NCBI GenBank assembly: GCA_007131745.1
Contig: SLPX01000162.1
Coordinates: forward strand, 1 to 42,623
DNA: 42,623 nt
Direction of reading: 5' to 3'
DNA from: Myxococcales bacterium
GTDB lineage: Bacteria; Myxococcota; Polyangia; HGW-17; SLPX01
This document shows, piece after piece, positions 1 through 8,425 of this stretch. The position numbers were made by a program, and so were the translations under genes. The stretch's first letter is position 1; every line of letters begins with the position of its first letter. The notes beneath the pieces were generated by a model. That model was not told where the DNA came from, ran no database searches, and saw only the letters and a program-made list of their open reading frames with translations.

Positions 1-1
1 C

Positions 2-580
2 CGCCATGTGCGTTCATCACCTGCTTTCCGGGAGGATGGAGTTTACATATTTGGTTCCAGGGATGATCGGGTTCACGCAATCGACGAAAAAGGAAGAGTC
101 GTCTGGAGTTTCGCGACGCGCGCGGATGTGGATTCGACTCCCTCTCTGGCTTCCGACGGTACGGTCTATATCGGATCGGACGATGGCCGCTTATATGCAC
201 TGACGCCTGATGGGAAGCTGAAGTGGACAGTGCTTACGGGCGCTCCGGTGAGGGCAGCGCCCGCGCTGGGGCGGGATGGGACGGTTTATTTCGGTTCGCA
301 CAACGGCAGGCTTTATGCTGTTGATCCTTCGAGCGGAAAAGCGCGTTGGGCATTTCCCACCACGGGAAGAATCGAATCTTCCCCGGTTGTAGACGGGAAT
401 GGAAACATATTCTTCGGTTCCCAGGACGGCCGATTTTATTGCCTGGATCGCAATGGAAAGATGCTGTGGCGATTTGACTCTGGAAACGACGTGGATTCCA
501 CGGCCGCGATTGCACCGGGCGGGCGAATTTATTTCGGCAATGACGATGGAGTCCTGTTTGCTCTTGGGTCTGCGGGCTGA
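2..580 (+). CDS. PQQ-type beta-propeller repeat protein, C-terminal part
   Basis: The reading frame is open from the left edge, so the start lies outside the window. About 190 residues are visible. They contain five blade-like repeats of the kind GTVYIGSDDGRLYAL, each ending in a Trp-containing strand (for example GKLKW), spaced about 40 residues apart. This is the pattern of PQQ-like (BamB-type) beta-propellers. Such proteins are usually periplasmic or lipoproteins and often act as scaffolds. No catalytic residues can be identified and the N-terminus is missing, so neither signal peptide nor enzyme activity can be judged. The next gene starts 88 bases downstream. Confidence 0.85.
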   Translation, partial: RHVRSSPAFREDGVYIFGSRDDRVHAIDEKGRVVWSFATRADVDSTPSLASDGTVYIGSDDGRLYALTPDGKLKWTVLTGAPVRAAPALGRDGTVYFGSHNGRLYAVDPSSGKARWAFPTTGRIESSPVVDGNGNIFFGSQDGRFYCLDRNGKMLWRFDSGNDVDSTAAIAPGGRIYFGNDDGVLFALGSAG

Positions 581-668
581 CGGTGTGAAAGGAGCGAATG
601 GAGACCGCTCTTCAATCCGCTTGCGCATCAAGACAGTGATATATTCTTCAAAAGATAGGTAGATTATT

Positions 669-2918
669 TTGAAACTTGTACGACGTTTGTATGGAATAAT
701 AAAAAACAGTAAAGACCGTCCGCCGCGGCTTGCGGACCTGGAAGCAGCATTGGGGTTCTCGCGACGAGATCGCCACCTGGTCAAAAGCGCGTTGCGCGAC
801 CTGCAGGATCGGGGGGCCATTGAACGGCTCAAGGGAGGGAGATACGCTCTTTCAACCGGGGACCCGGAAAAGGATGATTATGAGACCGTAAAGGGTGTTT
901 ATCGCCGCAAGGCGGCAGGGTACGGCTTTGTGGATTCGGGTGTGCGCGGGCAAGGGGTTTTCATTCCGCCGGGCCGGAGCGGTTCCGCGATGGACCGGGA
1001 CGTGGTGGAGGCTCGGGTGTATCCCGGGCGGTTGGGAAAAGGTCCGGAGGGGAAAGTTTTGAAGGTGATCAAAAGGAACCGGGCGCTTGTTGCGGGCACG
1101 GCTCTCCGTTTGGGGCGTGAGTGGATCCTGGAACCCGACGACCCCGAGCTCGGTCTTGCCATTGACCTGGAGCCGCCGGAAAAAGATGTTGATGACGTGT
1201 CGGTGATAGCCGAGATCATCAGGTTTCCAGAGGGTCCTGAGCAAAGCCCCCTTGCAAGAGTGTTAGAGGTTTTGGGAACTCCCGGAAGTTTGGACGTGGA
1301 GAGCCGGAAGATCCTGATATTGGCGGGAGTGGGTGAAGAGTACCCGGAGGAAGTCCTGGATGAAGCGCGAAAAAGCGCACAGCTGTTCGAGAGCGGGAGA
1401 GATGAAACCGGTCTTGAAAGAAGGGATCTTCGCGACCTGGAATTTATCACGATCGATCCCGAGGACGCGCGGGATTTTGACGACGCTCTTTTTGTTGAAA
1501 TCCTGGAAAATGGGTTTCACCGCCTTTGGACGGCGATTGCGGATGTATCCTTTTTTGTAAAAGAAGGAGGCCCGAGTGATCTCGAGGCCCGGAAAAGAGG
1601 TTTCAGCATTTATCTTCCTCATCGGGCGGTGGCAATGTTGCCCGAAGTCCTGAGTTCAGGCGTTTGCAGCCTCGCTCCGGAAGAGGATCGATTCGCCATG
1701 GTCACGGCCGTAGATATCGATCACAAGGGAAACGGCAGGTTGCACTGGGTGGGGCCTGCATTGATCAGGTCCCGGGCGCGGCTGGACTACGGTCAAACGG
1801 CCCGGATTATTTCCGGAGAACCGTCCGTTAGAAGGGAAGTGGATGAGTTCATCGTGAATCATGTGTTGCGGCTTCAAGATACGGCCGGAATCCTGTTGGG
1901 CAAGCGCCGCCGCCGGGGAATGCTGGAGATCACAACAGCGGAAGCCAAAGTGACGTTTTCTTCGGGAGATGTTTTGAAAGTAGATGATGTGGTCCGGCAG
2001 AAACAAGGCAAATGGGAGAAAAAAGCCTACGGGCTTGTTGAACAGTGCATGCTCGAGACAAACGAGATCATCGGAGCGCTGCTGGCCCGTAACAGTGTTA
2101 CAACGATGTGGAGAATTCATCCGGATGCCGATCCGGAGAGGCTGGATAGGTTCATCGTGCTTTTGAAGCGTTTGGGCCTGGAAAAATATACGTCGGATCT
2201 GTCAACGGATTCTGCCAAAGGGCTTGCCCGGGTTGCGCGGCAGTTGGCCGAACTGCCCGAATGGGAAGCCGAGGCCCTGGGGCCGTATCTTCTCTCGTGC
2301 CTGATGCAGGCTTCATACAGTTGTGAAAATGAAGGGCACTTTGCTCTGGCCGCGGAATCTTACCTTCATTTTACGTCGCCCATAAGAAGGTATCCGGATT
2401 TGATGGTGCACAGGGCGCTGAAAGAATTCCTGGGAAAAGAGGCGAAAAGTCTCAACAGAAAAAGAAAAAAAACGTGCGCCTCGCAAGCCGGGGAGTCTCC
2501 GGGCGAGCTGGAGGAGACCGCTGTCGAGTTGTCGGAAAGAGAGCGGCGCATAGTGGACCTTGAACGCCAGGCTCTGGACCTTTTTTCATGCGCGCTCATG
2601 CAGTCGCGGGTGGGAGAAGAGTTTGAAGGAACGGTCCATTCGGTCATGCCGTTCGGAGCGTTCGTGAGGCTCGACCATCCTTACGTGGAAGGGCTCGTAA
2701 GGTTTTCCCCGGATGAGGAGTGGGTCGACGACGGCGACGGACTCTTTTTTACGGCTCGGCGTTCGGGTCACCGCATAGGTCCGGCAACCCGTTTGAAGGT
2801 GAGAGTGCTTGATGTTTCCCTTCTGAGAAGGCAAATAGAACTGGAATTCGCTGAATCCGGACAAGCCGTCCCGGAAAAGAAAGCATCGGGAAAGAAAGGT
2901 TCCAGGAAAAAGCGTTGA
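669..2918 (+). CDS. rnr: Ribonuclease R (3'-5' exoribonuclease)
   Basis: This 749-residue protein degrades structured RNA processively from the 3' end. An N-terminal winged-helix segment (about 1-60) is followed by cold-shock-like OB domains (about 70-230). The catalytic RNB domain (about 250-600) has the metal-binding Asp cluster in TIDPEDARDFDDALFVE and the RNB signature HFTSPIRRYPDLMVHRAL. A C-terminal S1 domain (about 655-730, GTVHSVMPFGAFVRLDHPYV) and a Lys-rich tail ending GKKGSRKKR follow. Length and order fit RNase R better than RNase II. The start is TTG with an AGG-type ribosome site just upstream. A Lys/Glu-rich linker of about 40 residues lies between the RNB core and S1. The dgt gene follows after 11 bases, so the two are probably co-transcribed. 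Confidence 0.95.
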   Translation: MKLVRRLYGIIKNSKDRPPRLADLEAALGFSRRDRHLVKSALRDLQDRGAIERLKGGRYALSTGDPEKDDYETVKGVYRRKAAGYGFVDSGVRGQGVFIPPGRSGSAMDRDVVEARVYPGRLGKGPEGKVLKVIKRNRALVAGTALRLGREWILEPDDPELGLAIDLEPPEKDVDDVSVIAEIIRFPEGPEQSPLARVLEVLGTPGSLDVESRKILILAGVGEEYPEEVLDEARKSAQLFESGRDETGLERRDLRDLEFITIDPEDARDFDDALFVEILENGFHRLWTAIADVSFFVKEGGPSDLEARKRGFSIYLPHRAVAMLPEVLSSGVCSLAPEEDRFAMVTAVDIDHKGNGRLHWVGPALIRSRARLDYGQTARIISGEPSVRREVDEFIVNHVLRLQDTAGILLGKRRRRGMLEITTAEAKVTFSSGDVLKVDDVVRQKQGKWEKKAYGLVEQCMLETNEIIGALLARNSVTTMWRIHPDADPERLDRFIVLLKRLGLEKYTSDLSTDSAKGLARVARQLAELPEWEAEALGPYLLSCLMQASYSCENEGHFALAAESYLHFTSPIRRYPDLMVHRALKEFLGKEAKSLNRKRKKTCASQAGESPGELEETAVELSERERRIVDLERQALDLFSCALMQSRVGEEFEGTVHSVMPFGAFVRLDHPYVEGLVRFSPDEEWVDDGDGLFFTARRSGHRIGPATRLKVRVLDVSLLRRQIELEFAESGQAVPEKKASGKKGSRKKR

Positions 2919-2929
2919 GAGAGCGGTAA

Positions 2930-4000
2930 ATGCTTGATTCAGACAAGATAAGAAAAACCACAGAGGAAATGGAATCCCGCTGCCTTCATCCCGCGGCGAA
3001 GCGAAGCGCGAAAAGCGTGGGAAGGGCGGTGAGTGAAGAGCCGTGCACGGTGCGGACCGCGTTCGCTAGAGACAGGGATCGCATCTTGCATTCAAAACCT
3101 CTCAGGAGGCTTGCGCGAAAGACCCAGGTGTTTTTAAACCCGGAAGGCGATCATTACAGGACGCGCATGACTCACACCCTTGAAGTCGTGCAGATCGCAG
3201 GAACCATAGCAAAAGGGCTGCGGTTGAATGAAGAGCTTACCGAGGCGATAGCTTTCGGCCACGATCTCGGACACACGCCATTCGGACATGCGGGCGAGGA
3301 TGTGTTAAATAAGTTGTATTCCGGCGGGTTCAGGCATGCAGAGCAGAGCCTCAGGGTAGTGGATGTTTTGACCCGAAAGGGCGAAGGGTTGAACCTCACG
3401 GCCGAGGTGCGAGCAGGGATTCTTTTCCATTCCAAGGGAAAGGGACCCATAATTCCCGATGTGATCCCGGTGGATTCCGAGTTTCCGGTGACCGTGGAAG
3501 CGCAGGTGGTCCGTATTTCGGATATCATTGCATACGCCAACCACGATATGGATGACGCTTTGCGGGGTAAGGTGATTTCTCCATCCGATATTCCAGATTC
3601 AGTGCTCTCGGTTCTCGGAAAACGCCATTCGGACAGGATAGCAGGGCTGGTAAAGGATCTGCTCGCAAACACCGACCTGGACAGCGAGCCGAAGGTACGG
3701 CTCGGAGCGCAAGTGTTGCAAGCTCTCTCTGATCTACGGGATTTTTTATGGATAAACCTCTACGAAAATCCACGTGTTCACGGCAGATTCGCGAAGGCAA
3801 CGGACATCATGGAACATCTTTGGGTCAGGTTTACATCCAATCCGGAAGAGTTTTTCCGAGATTACTGGCCTAATTGTCCGCAGCAGCTGAGAGAACCGAT
3901 TGACCGCGCGGTGACCGATTTCATCGCGGGTATGACCGACCGTTATGCGATCAGGGTTTTTGAAAAGCTCTACATTCCTCGATCTTGGTGGGTTCTTTAG
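2930..4000 (+). CDS. dgt: Deoxyguanosinetriphosphate triphosphohydrolase-like HD protein
   Basis: This 356-residue protein belongs to the dNTP triphosphohydrolase family, which splits a dNTP into the deoxynucleoside and tripolyphosphate. The N-terminal signature is present (RDRDRILHSKPLRRLARKTQ). The HD metal site is seen in RMTHTLEV, in GHDLGHTPFGHAGED and in a later Asp within VRISDIIAYANHDMDD. The length matches the shorter bacterial dgt type 2 proteins rather than the roughly 500-residue E. coli enzyme. The ATG is preceded by GAGAG and lies 11 bases after rnr. A role in nucleotide-pool control is inferred from the family; substrate preference cannot be read from sequence. Confidence 0.93.
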   Translation: MLDSDKIRKTTEEMESRCLHPAAKRSAKSVGRAVSEEPCTVRTAFARDRDRILHSKPLRRLARKTQVFLNPEGDHYRTRMTHTLEVVQIAGTIAKGLRLNEELTEAIAFGHDLGHTPFGHAGEDVLNKLYSGGFRHAEQSLRVVDVLTRKGEGLNLTAEVRAGILFHSKGKGPIIPDVIPVDSEFPVTVEAQVVRISDIIAYANHDMDDALRGKVISPSDIPDSVLSVLGKRHSDRIAGLVKDLLANTDLDSEPKVRLGAQVLQALSDLRDFLWINLYENPRVHGRFAKATDIMEHLWVRFTSNPEEFFRDYWPNCPQQLREPIDRAVTDFIAGMTDRYAIRVFEKLYIPRSWWVL

Positions 4001-4031
4001 AGAGGCCCGTCATAGTAAACAAACTTATTCT

Positions 4032-4043
4032 GACAAATTTGTC
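4032..4043. repeat. Perfect 12-bp palindrome
   Basis: GACAAATTTGTC reads the same on both strands. It lies in the 265-base gap between dgt and the first propeller lipoprotein gene. Such a site could be an operator for a dimeric regulator, but no adjacent regulator gene supports that. Confidence 0.3.
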
Positions 4044-4071
4044 GTGAAAAACCCGGATTCCTGTTTTTGAC

Positions 4072-4090
4072 AAGCGGGGATTCGCTTTTT
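4072..4090 (+). terminator. Possible weak intrinsic terminator after dgt
   Basis: AAGCG and CGCTT can pair around a six-base loop and run into a short T tract. The stem is only five pairs, so this is weak. The position, about 70 bases after the dgt stop, is reasonable. Confidence 0.22.
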
Positions 4091-4265
4091 CGACCTGATT
4101 TTCTTCCATTATGGTCTCCTTCGCTCCAACTCAGAAGTGGCACAAAGATTGCAATCTGTAAGATTCGCGCGCTCAGAAACGTTTTGCGCATGGAGTCGGT
4201 CCGGCCGAGGAGTCATTTTCGCTGTCGAGATCCGGATGAACATCCAGACCAGGGAAGGAAAAGTC

Positions 4266-5939
4266 ATGTCGACTAAAAACGGGTTTTTGTTTTTTGTCGC
4301 AACAGCGGCGGCACTGTTTTGCAGTTCCGGCTGCGGCATGGATGAACAAGATTATGGTTCCAACTGGAATCAGGGTTACCAAGACGGCGGTTGGGTAGCG
4401 GACGCAGAGACTCACTGGGAGTGTTTTTCCGCGAATGATTGTAATCCGGGGGAGTATTGCAACGAGTTCAACCGCTGCGTGCCGGTCCGGGAGGGACCGG
4501 ACGGTGGGATAATCGAACCTCCGGAAGTCGAGGAGGAATTCACTCCCCCGGCGAGCGGCGAACGCTATGTATACGTAGCCCTTACCGAGGGGGACATGGT
4601 AGCCAGAGTCGATTCGGTAAACCTGGATGTGACCACGATCGAAGTGGGCGGACGTCCGACGATTTTACGCACCGCGCCCGGTAGGGATCTCGCGGTGGTG
4701 ATCAATTCATCCAGCGATTCCGTGAGCATTATCCGCACTGAAGATGGTGCGGACACGGTAAAGACCCTGAACACCCCACCTCATTACAACCGGCTCGCGA
4801 TCGATCCCGAAGGGGAATACGCGGTCGCGCATTTCGAGCTGGAACAACCTGACATGCAAGGGATAGGGAGTTTTCAGGATGTGTCGGTCATCCGCCTTGA
4901 AAAGGGCAGGGAGGCCGTTTTCAACGTGTCGGTTGGGTTCAGGCCCAGGCAGGTCGTGTTTTCCCCGGACGGCGATATGGTGTACGTGATAACCGAGGAT
5001 GGAATCAGCGTGTTGGATCTGCAGGGAATGAACGCGGGTTTTGTGGCGCCGACCGTACCGGTTTCGTTTGATCCCCTCGGTGAAGGAATGCCTTCGGAAG
5101 TCCTGATCGGACCCGATGGATTGTACGCTTTCGCGCGCTGGTCCAATTTGCCGATGGTCAGGGCGATAGACATGCTGACCTGGGAGTTGATAGACACACC
5201 GCTCAGCGCTCCGCCCACCGACATCGATCTGTCTCCTGAAGGGCAACGGTTGGTGGCGGTATCCCGGTCGGTTTCCGAGGTCGCTGTCATGGAGGTGCCG
5301 GATGATATCGGCGATGCATCCGCGCTTTTGTTGATTGATTGTTCTCCGTCCATCGTGGGGTCTTCGATTATTCTTCCAGGAGGGGAAGAGGCGCTCGTTT
5401 ATACGAACGCGTATAACGACAAGTCCATACACCTTTTGAATCTACTCACCGGAGAAAAGCGTTCCGCGTTGTTACGGAAAGGCATCAGGAATCTTTCGAT
5501 TTCCCCGGATGGAAGCACGGCGCTTGTGCTTCACAACAAAATTCCGGGCGATCCTCAACCAGGAGATGATTTTGAAACCCAGTTGGACAAACGGTTCGGG
5601 TTTTCACTTTTAAGAGTGGATAACCTGTTTGCAAAACTGCAGATAACCGAGGCCGATCCCGGGTCTTTTGCATATATGCCGAATTCCGAGGCAGCGTATC
5701 TCATTCTTGCAGATCCGTGGATTGCATTGCGAAGTGTCCTGGAATTGAACCTGATCAATTTTATCGTGAGCGAGTACACGGTTTCCTCCCATCCCGAAGA
5801 AATCGGAGTCGTGCCCGGAACACAACGCTTGTACGTGTCCCAGGATCATCCGATGGGCAGGATTTCTTTTATCAACACGATCAACGGTGAGATGAGAACC
5901 GTGACCGGGTTTCGGCTCAATAGCCAGATTACCGAGTAA
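4266..5939 (+). CDS. Lipoprotein with Cys-rich motif and YVTN-type beta-propeller
   Basis: The chosen ATG has AAGGAA six to seven bases upstream. It opens a clean signal peptide with lipobox SSGC near residue 21, so the product is a lipoprotein of about 557 residues. A frame extension upstream to 4137 lacks support. After the lipobox comes a short Cys-rich segment (ECFSANDC, GEYCNEFNRC), a spacing common in secreted deltaproteobacterial proteins. The rest is a run of about 40-residue blades with the YVTN/WD40-like pattern, for example VTTIEVGGRPTILRTAPG and RNLSISPDGSTALVL. No enzyme motif was seen. It is followed by a second propeller lipoprotein and a barrel protein, suggesting an outer-membrane assembly. 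The function is unknown. Confidence 0.85.
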   Translation: MSTKNGFLFFVATAAALFCSSGCGMDEQDYGSNWNQGYQDGGWVADAETHWECFSANDCNPGEYCNEFNRCVPVREGPDGGIIEPPEVEEEFTPPASGERYVYVALTEGDMVARVDSVNLDVTTIEVGGRPTILRTAPGRDLAVVINSSSDSVSIIRTEDGADTVKTLNTPPHYNRLAIDPEGEYAVAHFELEQPDMQGIGSFQDVSVIRLEKGREAVFNVSVGFRPRQVVFSPDGDMVYVITEDGISVLDLQGMNAGFVAPTVPVSFDPLGEGMPSEVLIGPDGLYAFARWSNLPMVRAIDMLTWELIDTPLSAPPTDIDLSPEGQRLVAVSRSVSEVAVMEVPDDIGDASALLLIDCSPSIVGSSIILPGGEEALVYTNAYNDKSIHLLNLLTGEKRSALLRKGIRNLSISPDGSTALVLHNKIPGDPQPGDDFETQLDKRFGFSLLRVDNLFAKLQITEADPGSFAYMPNSEAAYLILADPWIALRSVLELNLINFIVSEYTVSSHPEEIGVVPGTQRLYVSQDHPMGRISFINTINGEMRTVTGFRLNSQITE

Positions 5940-5954
5940 GAAAGGGTGAAGACG

Positions 5955-7607
5955 ATGAAAAAGGGAATGCTTTGCAGCGTATGGTCGAACCCGTTGCGGA
6001 TTTGCATGTCGTCCATATTGTCGTTGTTTTTTTCCATGATCATTGGGAGCGGATGCGGGGGAAGGCTCGATATATACGAGGAGCGGTTGGAAATTCATGG
6101 GCCGATTGTGGTCGGTTATCACCTTGCATATCTTGATAAGACCCGGGAGAGGGTGATCGTGGTGAGGCCTTTCACCGGTGAAATCATGCACAAGGATGTC
6201 GGCAGAAACCCCGTGTTCATGCTGCCGTCGCCCGACCAAGCCGAGTTGTTGATTGTTTGCAAGGGATGGGTCGCGGAAAGTACCAGCGAGGAGGATGAAG
6301 AACCAAGCCTTGTGATCTTGAACTTGGAAAACGGAGAGCAGCGGTCCTATTCTCTTGAAAGTCCCTTCGACGAGGTGGCGGTCTCGGACGACAACAGGTA
6401 CGCTGTTGCATATTTCTCAGTTTCACATGTTCCCGGCGAGAGGGAGGTTTTCCGGAACCCCAACTCGGTCGCCATTTTGGACATGGATACCGGGGATGTT
6501 GTTCACAAGACCGTCCGGTCTTTTGGAGATATTCCCAGGGGGGTGCTTTTTTCACCCCCGGATATGGCCCCCATCCGGACCGACTCCACTCCCGGTTCAC
6601 CCAGAACGTTCGCTGTGGTCTTTGCCCAGGATTACCTGACTTTTTTGGATGTGACCAATCCTGGACGACGGGAAGTAACCGTTCGACTGACTCTGCCCGA
6701 AATGGGGTCCCGCAACATGGTGGGACAACAAATGGTATTCGTTCCATCCGCGGGAAACGGGTTTTTGAGGGTTTCCTCCTCCAGTGATATCTACACGTTT
6801 ACTTTCATGGAAAGAGAACCCACGGAACCGGGCGGGAATGATTTCGTTCTTTCCGTAAACACGCTTGCAGCAGGATCGGTGCCCGGGGATATGGCCGTTT
6901 ATGAACAGGACGGAGAGCAGAAGGTGCTGGTGGCGAATTACGCTTCAAAAGACGTTGCGGTCATTGATGGATACTCCTCGCAGTTAAAGAGCATTTCGTT
7001 GGGTTCGCCGGTGGACAGGATTATCCTCCATCCGGAAAAGAATCCCAGGTTGGCGATCGTCTATTGTAAATCATCTCCTCAATCCAGGATTCATTTCATC
7101 CGGCTTCAAGACCTGGAAGAAATGCAAGGAAAGAATCTGGATACATTGTACACTTCGCAGCCCGTGTTGAGCATCGACAGGATTCCCGGCAGGGACAGAT
7201 TTCTTGTCACTCATGACGATACGAGATCCGTGATGTCGGTTTTGAATCCGGATGAGCAGACCCTCATTCCATTTACCGCGCATGCCGGGCTTTCAGGGTA
7301 TGCAATAAACACCAGCGGTACTGTTTTGGCAGGGTTTACTGCAGGGGGAAGCCGACTCGGCCTGGTCAATATTTCAGATTTGAGCGTGCGGACACTCATG
7401 TTGGCGCATGTACCCCGACGTGTGCTTGCGCTGCGCAAGGTGGAACATGTGGTCGAGGACGGAGAAATGAACGCAATAGTGGTAGATCATGAGTCTGAAG
7501 CAGGGCTTTTAACAGTTATACCCAACCCATTGGTCGCGGACAGGGAAAATACTTTTTTGATGTCCGGATTTCTGCTGGGCGGAGTTTTCGACGATCGGTT
7601 CAAATAG
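5955..7607 (+). CDS. Second propeller-type lipoprotein, related to its upstream neighbour
   Basis: The ATG at 5955 is preceded by AAAGGG with an eight-base spacer and is preferred over the GTG at 5946. The product has about 550 residues. It begins with an unusually long basic and hydrophobic signal region ending in the lipobox IGSGC near residue 35. The mature part has repeating strands such as SAVAILDMD-like and KVLVANYASKDVAVIDGYSS blades, typical of YVTN/cytochrome-d1-type propellers. It lacks the Cys-rich segment of the upstream protein. The gap to the upstream gene is 15 bases, so the two are surely one operon. They look like diverged paralogues with separate roles. No binding partner or ligand can be named. 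Confidence 0.82.
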   Translation: MKKGMLCSVWSNPLRICMSSILSLFFSMIIGSGCGGRLDIYEERLEIHGPIVVGYHLAYLDKTRERVIVVRPFTGEIMHKDVGRNPVFMLPSPDQAELLIVCKGWVAESTSEEDEEPSLVILNLENGEQRSYSLESPFDEVAVSDDNRYAVAYFSVSHVPGEREVFRNPNSVAILDMDTGDVVHKTVRSFGDIPRGVLFSPPDMAPIRTDSTPGSPRTFAVVFAQDYLTFLDVTNPGRREVTVRLTLPEMGSRNMVGQQMVFVPSAGNGFLRVSSSSDIYTFTFMEREPTEPGGNDFVLSVNTLAAGSVPGDMAVYEQDGEQKVLVANYASKDVAVIDGYSSQLKSISLGSPVDRIILHPEKNPRLAIVYCKSSPQSRIHFIRLQDLEEMQGKNLDTLYTSQPVLSIDRIPGRDRFLVTHDDTRSVMSVLNPDEQTLIPFTAHAGLSGYAINTSGTVLAGFTAGGSRLGLVNISDLSVRTLMLAHVPRRVLALRKVEHVVEDGEMNAIVVDHESEAGLLTVIPNPLVADRENTFLMSGFLLGGVFDDRFK

Positions 7608-7610
7608 GTG

Positions 7611-7615
7611 AGGAG
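7611..7615 (+). promoter_or_regulatory. Ribosome binding site that decides the start at 7623
   Basis: AGGAG lies seven bases before ATG 7623. The GTG at 7608 directly abuts the previous stop and would place this site inside the gene, so 7623 is the better start. Confidence 0.65.
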
Positions 7616-7622
7616 AAAAAAA

Positions 7623-8417
7623 ATGAACATATTTGGCGTAAAAAAGAAAAGTTTTCGAAAAAACAACTCTCGAACGGGTAGCAAAACTCCAAGGGTGGCG
7701 ATGTTTGCAGTGATCGCGGTTTGTCTTCTCATCAGCTCAGCCTTAAGGGCAGAGGGAAAAGACCTGATTGCCATGGAAAACGCGGAACATTCACCCGCTG
7801 TTTTATCTCGGGAAGAGACCCCTTCGTTAGAGTGGCCCATAAAAATAGGCTTGGGCATTAACTGTATGTTTGTCCGGCACGAGAGCTTTGACGTGTTAAA
7901 GAGCGATGATGTCCTTTTATCGGTAAAAGCAGATGTATCCGCGGAGCTGGTGGTTTGGAACGGGTTTATCGTGGGTTTTACCGTTGGTTTTCAAGGAAAC
8001 GATTTTAGGGACCAACTCTTCGAAGAGATCGATGTGAAAACGCATTTTTACGGCTTTTCAGCGATGCTGCACGCGGGGTATGCTTTTTGGGACGCTCTCT
8101 TTCCGTTTGTGCGCGGCGGATTTACAGGCACTTGGCTCAAGGTGGATTTGTCCGAGGATTCCTCCATGATGTCCTATCGGAAGTTCGCTCCCGGGTTTGC
8201 AGTATCTGCTGGTGTGGAACTATATCTTCCCAGGCGTTGGGTGCGCCTTTTCGTAACCCCGGGTCTTCGAATCGAGGCGGGGTACGCGGACCTCGGCGAT
8301 TTCAAGTTGTCGTCGAAGAGAGACAGTGGCGGGTTTGTGCCCAAAACGCAACCAGATCTAGGAACTGTTTCGCTGAGGGGGGCGAGTTTTTTGATGTCCG
8401 TGTTTTTCGCCCTGTGA
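7623..8417 (+). CDS. Predicted outer-membrane beta-barrel protein
   Basis: The product has about 264 residues. A basic N-terminus is followed by a hydrophobic segment (VAMFAVIAVCLLISSALRA) that fits a signal peptide cut near residue 43. The mature part alternates polar and hydrophobic residues in strands such as GFIVGFTVGFQGN, YGFSAMLHAGYAF and FFAL at the end. The final Phe-containing strand is typical of outer-membrane barrels inserted by BamA. It sits 15 bases after the second propeller lipoprotein and completes a three-gene unit. It may anchor or export something for these lipoproteins, but this is inference from position only. It converges with the cheA-like gene, with eight bases between the stops. 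Confidence 0.72.
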   Translation: MNIFGVKKKSFRKNNSRTGSKTPRVAMFAVIAVCLLISSALRAEGKDLIAMENAEHSPAVLSREETPSLEWPIKIGLGINCMFVRHESFDVLKSDDVLLSVKADVSAELVVWNGFIVGFTVGFQGNDFRDQLFEEIDVKTHFYGFSAMLHAGYAFWDALFPFVRGGFTGTWLKVDLSEDSSMMSYRKFAPGFAVSAGVELYLPRRWVRLFVTPGLRIEAGYADLGDFKLSSKRDSGGFVPKTQPDLGTVSLRGASFLMSVFFAL

Positions 8418-8425
8418 ATGTTTTG

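Noticed and set aside
4137..4265. Upstream extension of the first propeller lipoprotein
   Set aside because: It would bury the signal peptide 43 residues deep, and the ATG at 4266 has a good ribosome site.
4707..5432. 241-residue minus-strand open frame
   Set aside because: It is rich in His and Arg and opposes a well-supported lipoprotein gene, so it is a shadow frame.
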